Part shown: one piece after another, positions 34,678 to 44,300 of the stretch
Position numbering within the stretch: the first letter of the stretch is position 1
Layout of the letters: each line of letters begins with the position of its first letter
The notes under the pieces: generated by a model
Database searches by the model: none
Told to the model about the DNA's origin: nothing
Seen by the model: the letters and a program-made list of their open reading frames with translations, nothing else
Made by a program: the position numbers and the translations under genes
Origin: Myxococcales bacterium
GTDB lineage: Bacteria; Myxococcota_A; Polyangia; Polyangiales; Polyangiaceae
Assembly: GCA_016720545.1 (NCBI GenBank)
Contig: JADKKK010000034.1
Coordinates: forward strand, 1 to 64,000
Length of the DNA stretch: 64,000 nucleotides
Direction: 5' to 3'

Positions 34678-35628
34678 CTACGCCTCGACGGCGATCGCGC
34701 CCTCCGCGCCGAGATCGGCGCCGGGGAGCTTCTCGGGGATCCAGTTCTCGTCGGGGCCGTCGGCGGGGACCACGTAGGGCGCGCCGTCGAAGCGCACGCG
34801 CTTGCCCGGCCACACGAACGCCCGGAGCAGGTAGAGGAACAGCGAGGGCTGCTCGAGCTCCGGGTGGATGGTCGGGTGGAGCCTCTTCATGTGCTCCTCG
34901 CGGAGCAGGCTCCAGTGGAGGCCAGGTTCTTCGTGGTGGATGCCGTGAAATCCGTTGTTGAACGTGAACCAGTTGAAGATGCGCCCCATGAAGTTGCGCG
35001 AGTGGTTCACCGGGTGGTTCTGATCGCAGCCGTCGTGCTGCAGGTAGTTCACGCTCGTGATGCCCCACACGGCCCACAGATGCGGCACGAGCACGAGGAA
35101 GAGGGCGCTCCGCCAATCGAGGAGAAAGAGGATCGCCTTCGAGCCCCACGCGAACACGAGCTCCAGCTGCAGCTGGCGGTGCCACTTCGGGAGCTTGGTC
35201 TTCATGATCGCGGTGTACTTGTAGTTTGCACGCGTCACGCCTACGGCCACCGTGGGGAAGAACATGAGGAACGACAGCAGGTTCCACCCGTAGTCGACCT
35301 TCGTGGTCCGCATGATGTCGCGGCGCTCTTGGGTGAACTTGTGGTGGCTCAGGTTGTGCCCGGGCACGTACTCGCTCACCGGGAAGCCGTACGAGCAGGT
35401 GAGGAGCACCTGGAAGATTTTGTTGGCCCAGCGCTGCCGGAACACCGGCGTGTGCAGCGAGTTGTGCGTGATGACGGCGCAGAACCACGACACGCACATG
35501 AGCACGACCACGAGCCCGACCCGCGACCCGACGCCGACGCGCGACCAGGCCCACAGCGCGAAGGCGAGGAAGGCGTAGTAGAAGCCGACGAAGCCGAGGG
35601 TGCGGATGTCTGCGCGGTAGCGGAGCAT
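34678..35628 (-). CDS. Membrane fatty acid desaturase-like protein
   Basis: A 316-residue membrane di-iron enzyme. Hydrophobic segments flank three His boxes: ITHNSLHTPVF (HNSLH), PGHNLSHHKF (H-x-x-x-HH) and GFHGIHHEEPG (H-x-x-HH). This arrangement is the mark of the fatty acid desaturase/hydroxylase superfamily. The ATG at 35628 gives MLRYRADIRTLGFVGFYY, and a longer Arg/Ser-rich upstream extension was rejected. The substrate (acyl chain or other lipid) is not inferable. Confidence 0.9.
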   Translation of the reverse strand: MLRYRADIRTLGFVGFYYAFLAFALWAWSRVGVGSRVGLVVVLMCVSWFCAVITHNSLHTPVFRQRWANKIFQVLLTCSYGFPVSEYVPGHNLSHHKFTQERRDIMRTTKVDYGWNLLSFLMFFPTVAVGVTRANYKYTAIMKTKLPKWHRQLQLELVFAWGSKAILFLLDWRSALFLVLVPHLWAVWGITSVNYLQHDGCDQNHPVNHSRNFMGRIFNWFTFNNGFHGIHHEEPGLHWSLLREEHMKRLHPTIHPELEQPSLFLYLLRAFVWPGKRVRFDGAPYVVPADGPDENWIPEKLPGADLGAEGAIAVEA

Positions 35629-35782
35629 GGGCCGGGGTGTGGGGTAGCCCCTCGGCGCGGGTCCGGCAAGCCTCACGTCGCCGCGTAGTCGTGTACGCGC
35701 AAGCGAGCGCCCCGCGGCCCGCTGCGGAGAGCGGGGCACGGGGCGCTGCATCATCCTGGTTGGAGCGTCGCGCGCGCTCGTG

Positions 35783-36649
35783 TCAGGGCAGGAACTGCAC
35801 CTGCGGCATCGACTCGGCCTCGCGCATGAACACGACGCGGGCCAGGGTGGCGCCGAACATCTTGCCGTACTTGAGCGCCGCGGGCACCTGCACGCGCTGC
35901 CCATGGTGGGTGGTGAGCGTGACCGCGATGGTGCGATTCCAGTAGTTGGGATCGACCTTCGCGTTCTGGTTCGCCATGTGGTTCGCGACGGCCGTGACGG
36001 CCGCGCGCACGGCGAGGCCGATGAGCCCGCCCCCGCCGCCGCCCGCCGACTGACGCACCGGCTCGAGATCGGCGATCTGGTCGAGCGCGTACGACTGCGG
36101 CTGCCCCTTGCCGTCGATCACGATGACCCGGCGGTTCGTGATGACGTGCGCGCGAGGGTTCCTGCCGTCGTGAATGATGGCGAGGATGATGAAGATGATG
36201 CCGATGAGCATGATGAGGAACAGCACCCCGAAGATCCACAAGATGACCTTGTCGACCGTGTAGTCGTGGCGCTGAAACCAGATGACCCGCTCGCCCGGCT
36301 CGAGGGGAATGCCCATCACCGTGCCGCCGCCGCCCTGGGCCATCCCGGCCCCCTGAGCGCCCTGCACGCCGTACGGGTTCGCCTGCACCATCGCGCCAGG
36401 AGGCGCGCCGTACGCGCCTTGCTGCTGCTGCTGTTGCTGCTGCTGCGGCGGCGGCGGGCCGTACGCCCCCGGCGGGCCACCAGCGCCGCCAGGTGGCGGA
36501 CCGTACCCGCCACCGCCGGGCGGGGGACCGCCACCACCAGGAGGCGGGCCGTAAGCGCCGCCGCCACCACCGGGAGGCGGACCGTACCCGCCGCCACCCC
36601 CACCCGGAGGAGCCCCCGGGGGGCCTCCGTATCCGCCGTTGCCTTGCAT
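35783..36649 (-). CDS. Membrane protein with bPH-like domain and Gly/Pro/Gln-rich N-terminus
   Basis: A 288-residue protein. Residues 1-105 are extreme low complexity: GGYGPPPGGG-type repeats and a run of nine Gln. A membrane hairpin (about 128-152, VILWIFGVLFLIMLIGIIFI) follows a GERVIWFQRHDYTVD segment, and then comes a bPH-like domain with AHVITNRRVIVIDGKGQ. The C-terminal part resembles the same beta sandwich. The Gly/Pro/Gln tail may drive self-association or surface interactions. It is downstream of the di-heme lipoprotein but separated by a terminator. Confidence 0.78.
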   Translation of the reverse strand: MQGNGGYGGPPGAPPGGGGGGYGPPPGGGGGAYGPPPGGGGPPPGGGGYGPPPGGAGGPPGAYGPPPPQQQQQQQQQGAYGAPPGAMVQANPYGVQGAQGAGMAQGGGGTVMGIPLEPGERVIWFQRHDYTVDKVILWIFGVLFLIMLIGIIFIILAIIHDGRNPRAHVITNRRVIVIDGKGQPQSYALDQIADLEPVRQSAGGGGGGLIGLAVRAAVTAVANHMANQNAKVDPNYWNRTIAVTLTTHHGQRVQVPAALKYGKMFGATLARVVFMREAESMPQVQFLP

Positions 36650-36715
36650 GTGCCGTCTCCTTCGTGCGGGTGAGAGCCTACCGGTCCGGCTTCGCTCAAG
36701 CCACGAGAGAAATCG

Positions 36716-36755
36716 CCAAAAAAGCAGCGCGGGCGCCCCTTAGAGGGCACCCGCA
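36716..36755 (-). terminator. Rho-independent terminator downstream of the di-heme lipoprotein gene
   Basis: On the minus strand a G+C-rich hairpin (GCGGGTGCCC / GGGGCGCCCGC with a TCTAA loop) is followed, after GCTGC, by six T. It lies 28-67 bases past the stop at 36783 and before the start of the bPH gene at 36649. Confidence 0.7.
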
Positions 36756-36759
36756 CTTG

Positions 36760-36774
36760 GTCAACTTCGTTGAC
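36760..36774. promoter_or_regulatory. Small perfect hairpin GTCAAC-TTC-GTTGAC
   Basis: A six-base-pair perfect inverted repeat with a three-base spacer, nine bases after the stop of the gene at 36783. It may be part of the termination region or an operator. No protein was assigned. Confidence 0.35.
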
Positions 36775-36782
36775 TTATGAGA

Positions 36783-39491
36783 TCACGGCGCTGCGCAGAA
36801 GTCGCCGCCCGTGGCGCCCGGCGTCGGGATGGCCACCGTCGCCGTCGTGTTGTCGATCGAGAGCAGGTACTGCACCAGCGCCTCGACGACCTTCGCCCGC
36901 GCGACCGGATCGGTCTCGGTGAGGAAGTTCGGCGCGAGCGCCTGGTAGTGGGACTTGAACGTCACGGAGAAGAGGCTCTCCAGGGTCGCGGCGTTGCCCG
37001 CGTGGAGGTAGGGAGCCCCGGCCGCGATGCTGAGCAGCGACGGCGGGTTGAACCCGCGGCCGAACGCCTGGTTGCCCTGGGCCGCGACCGGGGTCGCCGC
37101 CGTGGAGCTCTGCCGGAACTCGCTCACGCCCGAGATCGCGTCCGCCACGCCGAAGGTGCCCACGGGGCGGAGGATGCAGAGGAGCTGGTCGAAGTTCCCG
37201 ATGGTGGTCGCATCGGGGAGGCTCGCCGGGTCGAGGCGCATGGCGCCCGTGCCCGACTCGGTGGGCAGCAGCGCGGCCGGGAACCCGCCGGGCGCCGTCC
37301 ACGCGGTGCCCCGGAGCGCGTTCGTGGTGGCGAGCGACGGGTCGTAGAACCGCTTCGAGATGGTCCACTTGTCGCCGCCGTGGCAGCCCTGGCAGTTGCC
37401 GTCGTTCGTGAAGAGGTTCTTGCCCGTGGCGACCTTGGCCGCGTCGAGGCCCGACACGCCCTTCGGCGAGCGGACGGTCTTCACGTAGTCGGTGATCTCG
37501 GCCCAGTCCGAGAGGATGCTCGGCGCGGTGAGACCGAGGGGGTTCCCCTTGTCGGCCACGGCGGTCGAGGAGCCGCTCAGCGCGCCGTGGTTCTCCGTGC
37601 CCGCGCCCACCGGGACCGCGCCGAGCGGGATGCGATCGGCGTTGTCGATGGGAGCGCTCGCCTTCGACACGATGGCGCCGACGCCGCCCGAGACGCCCTG
37701 CGTGTTGCCCTCGAAGTCGGAGACCTCGTCGAAGATCGCCGTCCAGTTGAAGATGCGCTGGTCGGTCGGGTCCTTCTTCGAGAAGCTGCCGTCCAGGCTC
37801 ACCGTCTGCCGCGGCCCGCGGGCGAACGACCAGGTCACGTTGTCGGTGAGGCCGTCGATGTGGCACGACTGACACGCGCCCCAGCCCTGGCCCTTGAACG
37901 ACCACCGGCCCGCGCCGGTGTTGAAGAAGCGCTTGCCCTTGAGGACGTGCTCCGCCGGCGAGCCCGCGGCCGGCTGCGCGGCGCTCTCGGCGAAGGTCGG
38001 CGTAGCCGCGCCGCCCGCGACCGCTTGGGTGTTCAGGTCGATCACCTGCACGTTGCGGCTCACGTCGTTGACGACGAACATGAAGCGCTTGTTCGCGTCG
38101 GTGTTGGCCGTCGCCACGCCGATGGGGTTCTTGCCCGAGCCGGCCGCGGGGATGCCCGCGGGGTTCGTGTCGATGAACGGGTTGCCCGCCGCCGTGCCGG
38201 CCTCGGCGAAGCTGCCGGTGTCGTCGTAGCGAGCGCGGAAGACCGCGTCGATGGCGTTCGCCGCGACGTAGCCGACGCTCGTGTCCTTCACGAACGCCAT
38301 GTCGGTCGGCACCGCCGGGTACTTGCGCGCGTTGTCGGGCGTGGGCGTGCCGGTGTTGAAGCGCGCTTCCATCTTCTGGTGGAGGCTGCTCGTGCCGGCC
38401 TTGACCTCGGTGCCCTTGGCGATGTCGATGACCGAGACGGCGCCGTGCGTGGTGGTCTTGAAGTTCGCCTCGACGACGCCGCCCGTGGGGCCGCGGGGCG
38501 ACGCGCACACGTGGCTCACGTAGGCGAATTTACCGGCGATCGTGATCGACTGGAGCTGGTTCGGGAAGCACCCGGCGGTGTTGGTGGCCGAGTCCTTGAA
38601 GCCCGTGTCGGCGATGGCGCCGAGGCGAATGGTGGACACCGCGCCGTCGCCCACGTTCACCTTGTAGACGACGCCGTCGTGGTTCGTGTCCATCGCCGCC
38701 GCGTTGCCCGGCGACGCGCTCGACTCGGGCGCCGTGCGCTGGCCGAAGTACTCCGTGACGTAGAGGTTCTCGTCGTCGTCGTTCTCGTTGTTGTTGTTGG
38801 TGACGGCGATGGAGCGCGGGTGCGCGAGCCCCGGGCGCGACGTGACGCCGGCGCCGAGGAAGCCGGTCGCGATGAGCGCCGCGTTGAGATCGATGGTCTT
38901 CTTCACGGTCATGCCGGCGGTGTCGACCGCGGTCACGGTGCCGTCGACCCAGTTGGCGACGTACGCGGTCTTGCCGGTCGGCGAGAGCGCGACCGCCGTG
39001 GGCTCAGAACCCACCGCCACGGTGCCCTTCACGGTGGGCGTCGAGGAGAGGCCAGAGATGCGCACGAGCTTCTGCTCCTCGCGGAGCACGACGAAGGCGG
39101 TGTCGTTGTCGGGCGAAATCGCGACCTGCCAGGGCTCCTTCCCGACGGGCACCTCGGCCTTCTTGGTCAGCGTCGGCGGCTTGCCGTCGGTCGTGTACGC
39201 GACACTGAAGACGGTGACCGAGCCCACGTCGCGGTTCACGGACACGAGGACCTTGTCGTCCCACGAGAGCGCGACCGCCGAGCCACGGCTCGGGCCCGCG
39301 GCGACGCCCGGCTTCGGCGGGTCCACCACGTCCGGGCTCGCGTCTCCCGGCGGGGTGACCGTCGGGACCGTGGTCGTCGGCGTGGCGTCCGCGCCCGCGT
39401 CGGCGCCCGTGCCGGGCGTGTCGCCACACGCGGCGAACGCACCCGCGGACGTGATGGCCAACAAAGCGAAGAGAGCTGTCTTGTTACGCAT
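36783..39491 (-). CDS. Large lipoprotein: YncE/YVTN beta-propeller plus two cytochrome c heme sites
   Basis: A 902-residue exported protein. The start ATG at 39491 has the SD AGGAGG, and the signal ends in the lipobox GAFAAC. The first half (about 75-480) carries propeller motifs (PWQVAISPDNDTAFVVL, PTAVALSPTGKTAYVAN, GTVTAVDTAGMTVKKTIDL). The second half has two CxxCH heme sites, GACQSCHIDG (about 545) and NCQGCHGGD (about 720), plus segments like those of di-heme peroxidase/MauG-type proteins. It probably works in periplasmic or surface electron transfer. The role is unknown. Confidence 0.85.
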   Translation of the reverse strand: MRNKTALFALLAITSAGAFAACGDTPGTGADAGADATPTTTVPTVTPPGDASPDVVDPPKPGVAAGPSRGSAVALSWDDKVLVSVNRDVGSVTVFSVAYTTDGKPPTLTKKAEVPVGKEPWQVAISPDNDTAFVVLREEQKLVRISGLSSTPTVKGTVAVGSEPTAVALSPTGKTAYVANWVDGTVTAVDTAGMTVKKTIDLNAALIATGFLGAGVTSRPGLAHPRSIAVTNNNNENDDDENLYVTEYFGQRTAPESSASPGNAAAMDTNHDGVVYKVNVGDGAVSTIRLGAIADTGFKDSATNTAGCFPNQLQSITIAGKFAYVSHVCASPRGPTGGVVEANFKTTTHGAVSVIDIAKGTEVKAGTSSLHQKMEARFNTGTPTPDNARKYPAVPTDMAFVKDTSVGYVAANAIDAVFRARYDDTGSFAEAGTAAGNPFIDTNPAGIPAAGSGKNPIGVATANTDANKRFMFVVNDVSRNVQVIDLNTQAVAGGAATPTFAESAAQPAAGSPAEHVLKGKRFFNTGAGRWSFKGQGWGACQSCHIDGLTDNVTWSFARGPRQTVSLDGSFSKKDPTDQRIFNWTAIFDEVSDFEGNTQGVSGGVGAIVSKASAPIDNADRIPLGAVPVGAGTENHGALSGSSTAVADKGNPLGLTAPSILSDWAEITDYVKTVRSPKGVSGLDAAKVATGKNLFTNDGNCQGCHGGDKWTISKRFYDPSLATTNALRGTAWTAPGGFPAALLPTESGTGAMRLDPASLPDATTIGNFDQLLCILRPVGTFGVADAISGVSEFRQSSTAATPVAAQGNQAFGRGFNPPSLLSIAAGAPYLHAGNAATLESLFSVTFKSHYQALAPNFLTETDPVARAKVVEALVQYLLSIDNTTATVAIPTPGATGGDFCAAP

Positions 39492-39586
39492 GTGCCTCCT
39501 AAGGACGCGCCGAAGCTCGCCCGTTCTTGTTCGCGGCGCCACTTCCCCGGCGCGCGCGATCCCCAAGCGTTATCCGATGTGTGGCG

Positions 39587-39611
39587 CCCGGGCGAAAAAT
39601 TTTCGCGCGGG
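39587..39611. promoter_or_regulatory. Inverted repeat between divergent genes, operator candidate
   Basis: A near-perfect 12-bp inverted repeat (CCCGGGCGAAAA / TTTTCGCGCGGG) centred on an A5T4 core, in the 261-base gap between the di-heme lipoprotein and kinase starts. The AT core stands out against the G+C-rich surroundings. It may be an operator for one or both genes. Confidence 0.4.
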
Positions 39612-39752
39612 CGACGCAAGCTGTGCGTTTCCCCGCGCCCCGCTGTCATTCAATCGAATCCCAACGGCGTCGCTTGGCGCGACTCGCGACCCACGACGCG
39701 TGCGACTCGCACGATCACGCAACGAAGCCCGCGGACCGGCCGATGAGCCGGC

Positions 39753-41297
39753 ATGAACCACCGAGCCGCCTCCGCACCTGAGCACCGCGCCCCTGAGCCA
39801 GGGGACACCGTCCGCGCCGCCGGCGTCGAGTACCGAGTCGTGGGGCGCCTCGGGCGCGGCGGGATGGCCCACGTCCTCGACGTCGAGGACCGCGACCTTG
39901 GTAAGCGCTTCGCGCTGAAGCTCCTCGACCCGCACCTGGCGGCGGACGCGGAGAGCCTCGAGCGCTTCGAGCGTGAAGCGAGAGCGCTCGCGCGGCTCGA
40001 CCACCCGAACATCGTCACGGTGATGCGCCTCGATCGCACCGACGACGAGCGACAGCCCTTCTTCCTCATGGAGCGGCTCCGTGGCGGCACGCTGCGGGAC
40101 CACATGAACCGGGGAGCGCTGTCGGCGCGGCGCGCGCTCACGGCGGCCGAGCACCTGGCCCGCGCGCTGCACTACGTGCACGAGCGAGGCCTCCTGCACC
40201 GCGACGTGAAGCCCTCGAACGTGTTCCTCCACGTCGACGCCTACGGCGCGGAGGTCGTCAAGCTTCTTGACTTCGGGGTCATGCGCCTCGTGCACGCGGA
40301 GTCGGCGCCCGAGGACGGCTTCTTCGGGACGGCCCACTACGCGGCGCCCGAGCAGCTCGTGCTCGGCAGAGCACAAGGCCCCGAGACCGACGTCTACTCC
40401 GCCGGGCTCGTCCTCTTCGAGGCGCTCACCGGCCGCCACCCCTTCGAGGACGCCGAGCGCTCGCTGCGTGGCGCGCGCGCCGTCCGAGCGCGAGGCGCGC
40501 CGGCGCTGCGCGAGAGCCTGCCCCGGGGGCGCCTCTCGGACGAGGCGCTCGCCGAGGTCGGCCCGTTGGTCGCGTCGATGCTCTGCAAGAACCCGCTCGG
40601 TCGCCCGACCGCCGGCGTGGTCGCGCGGGCGCTCGCCCGGTGCCTGCGACGCGTCCCCGACGAGCGCGGCCCCGCGCGCGACCTGGGGGAGGACACGCCC
40701 CTGCGCACGAGATCACCGGAGCCGTTCTCGCCGGCACACCTCGCCGCGCCGACGCGGCTCGATGCGCCGCCGTCCTCGCCCGCACCCGACGCGTCGAGCG
40801 GCGCGTACGACCCCGTGAGCGACGCCGACCTCGTAGGCACCCTCGAGTCGCCCGTCTTGCTGCTCCGCCCGTCGACCACGCCCCCCGTGGCGGTGAGCTC
40901 CGGCTCCCAGGCCCGGGCCGGCCGCACCACGCCCCTGCGAGCGGTCTCGTCCTCGCCCCCGGGTGCGGCCCCGGTCCCCGTCCCGGTCCTCAGGCCGTTC
41001 CCGCCCTCGCTCCCGATTCAGACCGCGCCCCCGCCTCCGCAGCGCATCGCGCCGACCGCGCCCGCGCGACGGGCCGGCTCATCGGGGCCCCCTACGCGGC
41101 CACCCCCTACGCACGGCCGCGCGGTGCACGTGGCGCTCGGTGCCCTCGTGCTTCTGTGGCTCGTGCTCGCGGTGGGCGGCGTGGACGCGCTCCGGCGCCG
41201 CGGCCTCCTGCCCGCCGCGCGACCGACCGGCCTCGCGACCGAGCTCGTGGCGCTCGCCACGAAGAGCCGGGCGCTGCCCCCCGCCCTCGCGCGATAA
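39753..41297 (+). CDS. Hanks-type serine/threonine protein kinase with C-terminal membrane segment
   Basis: A 514-residue kinase. The catalytic domain (about 25-300) has all key elements: GRLGRGGMAHV (P-loop), FALKLLD (Lys), LLHRDVKPSNVF (HRD), LLDFGVM (DFG) and the GTAHYAAPEQL activation/P+1 loop. A Pro/Ser-rich linker of about 150 residues follows, then one membrane segment (about 465-485, VALGALVLLWLVLAVGGV) and a short tail. No extracellular sensor domain is visible, so the input signal is unclear. Its targets are unknown. Confidence 0.93.
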   Translation: MNHRAASAPEHRAPEPGDTVRAAGVEYRVVGRLGRGGMAHVLDVEDRDLGKRFALKLLDPHLAADAESLERFEREARALARLDHPNIVTVMRLDRTDDERQPFFLMERLRGGTLRDHMNRGALSARRALTAAEHLARALHYVHERGLLHRDVKPSNVFLHVDAYGAEVVKLLDFGVMRLVHAESAPEDGFFGTAHYAAPEQLVLGRAQGPETDVYSAGLVLFEALTGRHPFEDAERSLRGARAVRARGAPALRESLPRGRLSDEALAEVGPLVASMLCKNPLGRPTAGVVARALARCLRRVPDERGPARDLGEDTPLRTRSPEPFSPAHLAAPTRLDAPPSSPAPDASSGAYDPVSDADLVGTLESPVLLLRPSTTPPVAVSSGSQARAGRTTPLRAVSSSPPGAAPVPVPVLRPFPPSLPIQTAPPPPQRIAPTAPARRAGSSGPPTRPPPTHGRAVHVALGALVLLWLVLAVGGVDALRRRGLLPAARPTGLATELVALATKSRALPPALAR

Positions 41298-41310
41298 CTT
41301 CACATGCACT

Positions 41311-44300
41311 CTACATAGACTCGGAGACGGGCGGCTCCTCGAACGACATCGGCGGCGGCGACTCGCTGTAACCGTCGCCCTCCTCGGGACGCAGGAGGAT
41401 CGCGAGCAAGCCCGGGAGGATGAACATGGTGAGCAGCGTGGAGAACGCGATCCCGCTGATGACGACGGTCGCGAGCGGCCGCTGCACCTCGGACCCGGCG
41501 CCCGTCGCGAGCGCCATCGGCAGGAAGCCGAGCGCGGCGACCGCGCCCGTCGTGAGCACCGCGCGCAGGGAGTGGACAGCCCCCTCGTGCACCGCGACCC
41601 TCACCTCCACGCCCGACGCGACGCGCCGCTTCACCTCGTCGGCCATCACGACGCCGTTCAGCACCGAGACGCCGGCGAGGGCGATGAAGCCCACCGCCGC
41701 CGGGATGCTGAAAGAGAGACCGCGGAGCACGAGCCCGAGGATGCCGCCGGTCAGCGCGAACGGGACGACGAGGAACACCGAAACCGAGTACCGGGCGCTC
41801 TGGAACATCCACAGGAGCATGCCAAAAATGATGGCCAAGCTCATCGGCACGACCATGCCGAGGCGCGCCTGCGCGCGCTCGAAGTTCTCGAACTGACCGC
41901 CCCACTCGATGCGGTAGCCCGTGTCGAGCTTCACCTTCTTGTCGACGGTGGCGCGCGCCTCGTTCACCCACGAGACGAGGTCGCGGCCGCGGAGGTTGAC
42001 CTCGACGCGCACGGTTCGCGTGAGCCCGACGCGCCGCACCTGGGTGGGGCCCTCGGTCTCGACGACGGTCGCGACCTCCGCGAGGGGGACGGCCTTCCCC
42101 TTGCCCGCGCCGCCCCGCGCCTCGACGAAGAGCTCGCCGATCGCCTCGACCGACGTGGACCGCGGCGGCACGAGCACGCGCAGGTCGAAGCGCTTGTTCC
42201 CCTCGTAAATGGAGCCCACCGGGATGCCGACGCGCGCCGCCTGAATGGCCGAGAGCGCGTCCTCCGCGGCGACGCCGTACCTCGCCAGGCGGACGCGATC
42301 GGGCCGAACCACCAGGGAAGGCGCGCCGAGCACACGCTCCACGCGCACGTCGCCCGCGCCCGGGACCGAGCGCACTGTGGCGCCCACGACCTCGCTCAGG
42401 CGCTTCAGCTCGTTCAGGTCGGGCCCGAAGATGGCGACCTGCACGTCGGCGCGCGACCCGCTGATAAGCTCGTTGGTTTTGTCCTCGATCGGCTGCGACA
42501 CCGACACGAAGGTGCCCTCGACCTCGCTCTCGATCGCGTTCTTCATGGCGACCGAGAGCCCGTCGAGGTCGGTGGCCGTCTTCCACTCCTTCTTGGGCTT
42601 CAGGTGGACGAACATGTCGGTGTTGTCGTTGCCGACGGGGTCGATCGCGACCTCGGCGCGCCCCGTCATGCCGAGGGTGGTCACCACCTCCGGGAAGCGA
42701 CGGAGGACGCGCTCCACCTTGAAATCGAGCTCCCTCGCCTCGCCGAGGCCGATCGACGGCGCTCGGCGGATCGTGACGACCGCGTCCCCCTCGTCGATGC
42801 GCGGCACGAAGTCGGCGCCCGCGCCCGCGAGGAGCACGAAGCTCCCGACGAGCGCCACGACGGAGCCCCCGAGGAGCGGCCACCGGCCGCTGATCGCCGC
42901 ATCGAGCAGGCGGCTGTAGTGTCGCTCGGACCACGCGAGCCACCGGGCGGTGTGCCCCTTGGGCGGCGGGACGAACGTGACGAGGAGCGCCGGGAAGAAC
43001 AGCACGGAGTAGACGAGCGCGCCGAACAGGGCGCACGCCATCGTGATGGCCATCGGCCTGAACATCTTGCCCTCGATGCCCTCGAGCGCGAGCAGCGGGA
43101 TGTACACGAGCAGGATGATCGCCACGGAGAACGCGACCGGCCGCACCACGCCGGACGCGACGCGACCGTACTCGCGACGTCGCGCGGCGTCGGCGAAGTG
43201 CTTCCCCGCGGTCGCCGCCATCACGCTCTCGAGGATGATGATCGGGCCGTCTACCAAGAACCCGAAGTCGATCGCCCCTAGGCTCATGAGGTCGCCCGTG
43301 ACGCCGAAAAAGAGCATCCCGAAGAGCGCGATCGCCATGGACGCGAGGATGCCCAACACGACGATCAGCGCACCGCGCAGCGTGCCGAGCAGCAGCGCGA
43401 GCACCACGGTGACCACGACCACCCCCTCGACGAGGTTCTTCATGACCGTCGACACGGTGCGCCCGACGAAGTCGGCGCGGTCGTAAATGGGCTCGATCAG
43501 CACGCCTGGTGGCAGCTCGGCCTGCACCTCGGCCACCTTGCGCTTCACGGCGGCGACCACGTCGCGGCTGTTCGCGCCGACGAGCATCATGACGATGCCC
43601 GTGACGGCCTCGGACTCGCCGTCCCGCGTGATGACCCCGTGGCGGAGGGCCGAGCCCACGCGCACGTCGGCGAGGTGCTTGACCAGCAAGGGGGTGCCGT
43701 CGGCCGCCGTGCGGAGCACGACGTTCGCGATCTCCTCCTCGTTTCGGAGCTTGCCGACGGCCGTGAGCGTGAACGACTCGGCGCCACGATCGAGGTACCC
43801 GCCGCCGACGTTCACGTTCGATTTCTCGAGCGAATCCGCGACGTCACGCAGGCTCATGCCGTGGCTGTGGAGGCGCGAGCGGTCGACGACGACCTGGTAT
43901 TCTTTGAGGTCGCCGCCCATCGTGTTGAGCTCGATGACGCCGGGGACGCTGCGGAGCTTGGGCACGATCTCCCAGTCGAGGATCGTGCGGAGCTGCATCG
44001 GCGAGTGGCGGTCGGACCTCACGACGAACTGGTAGATCTCGCCGAGGCCACCCGACACGGGGGAGAGCTCCGGGCGCCCCGACCCCTTGGGCAGGCCCGC
44101 CTCCACGCCCCGGACCCGCTCGAGCACCATCTGTCGCGCGAACCAGACGTCGGTCTTGTCGTCGAAAATGACCGTGACCGCGGAGAGTCCGTCGCGCGAC
44201 ACAGAGCGGAGCTCGGTGAGGTGAGGAAGGCCGTTCAGCGCGGCCTCCATCGGGAAGGTGACGACGCGCTCCACCTCCACGGGCGCGAGCCCCGGGCAGT

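Noticed and set aside
36777..39746. A 989-residue plus-strand frame opposite the di-heme lipoprotein gene
   Set aside because: Its translation is Arg/Gly/Ala-rich without domains. It is the G+C-driven antisense shadow of the gene on the minus strand, which has a lipobox, heme sites and an SD.
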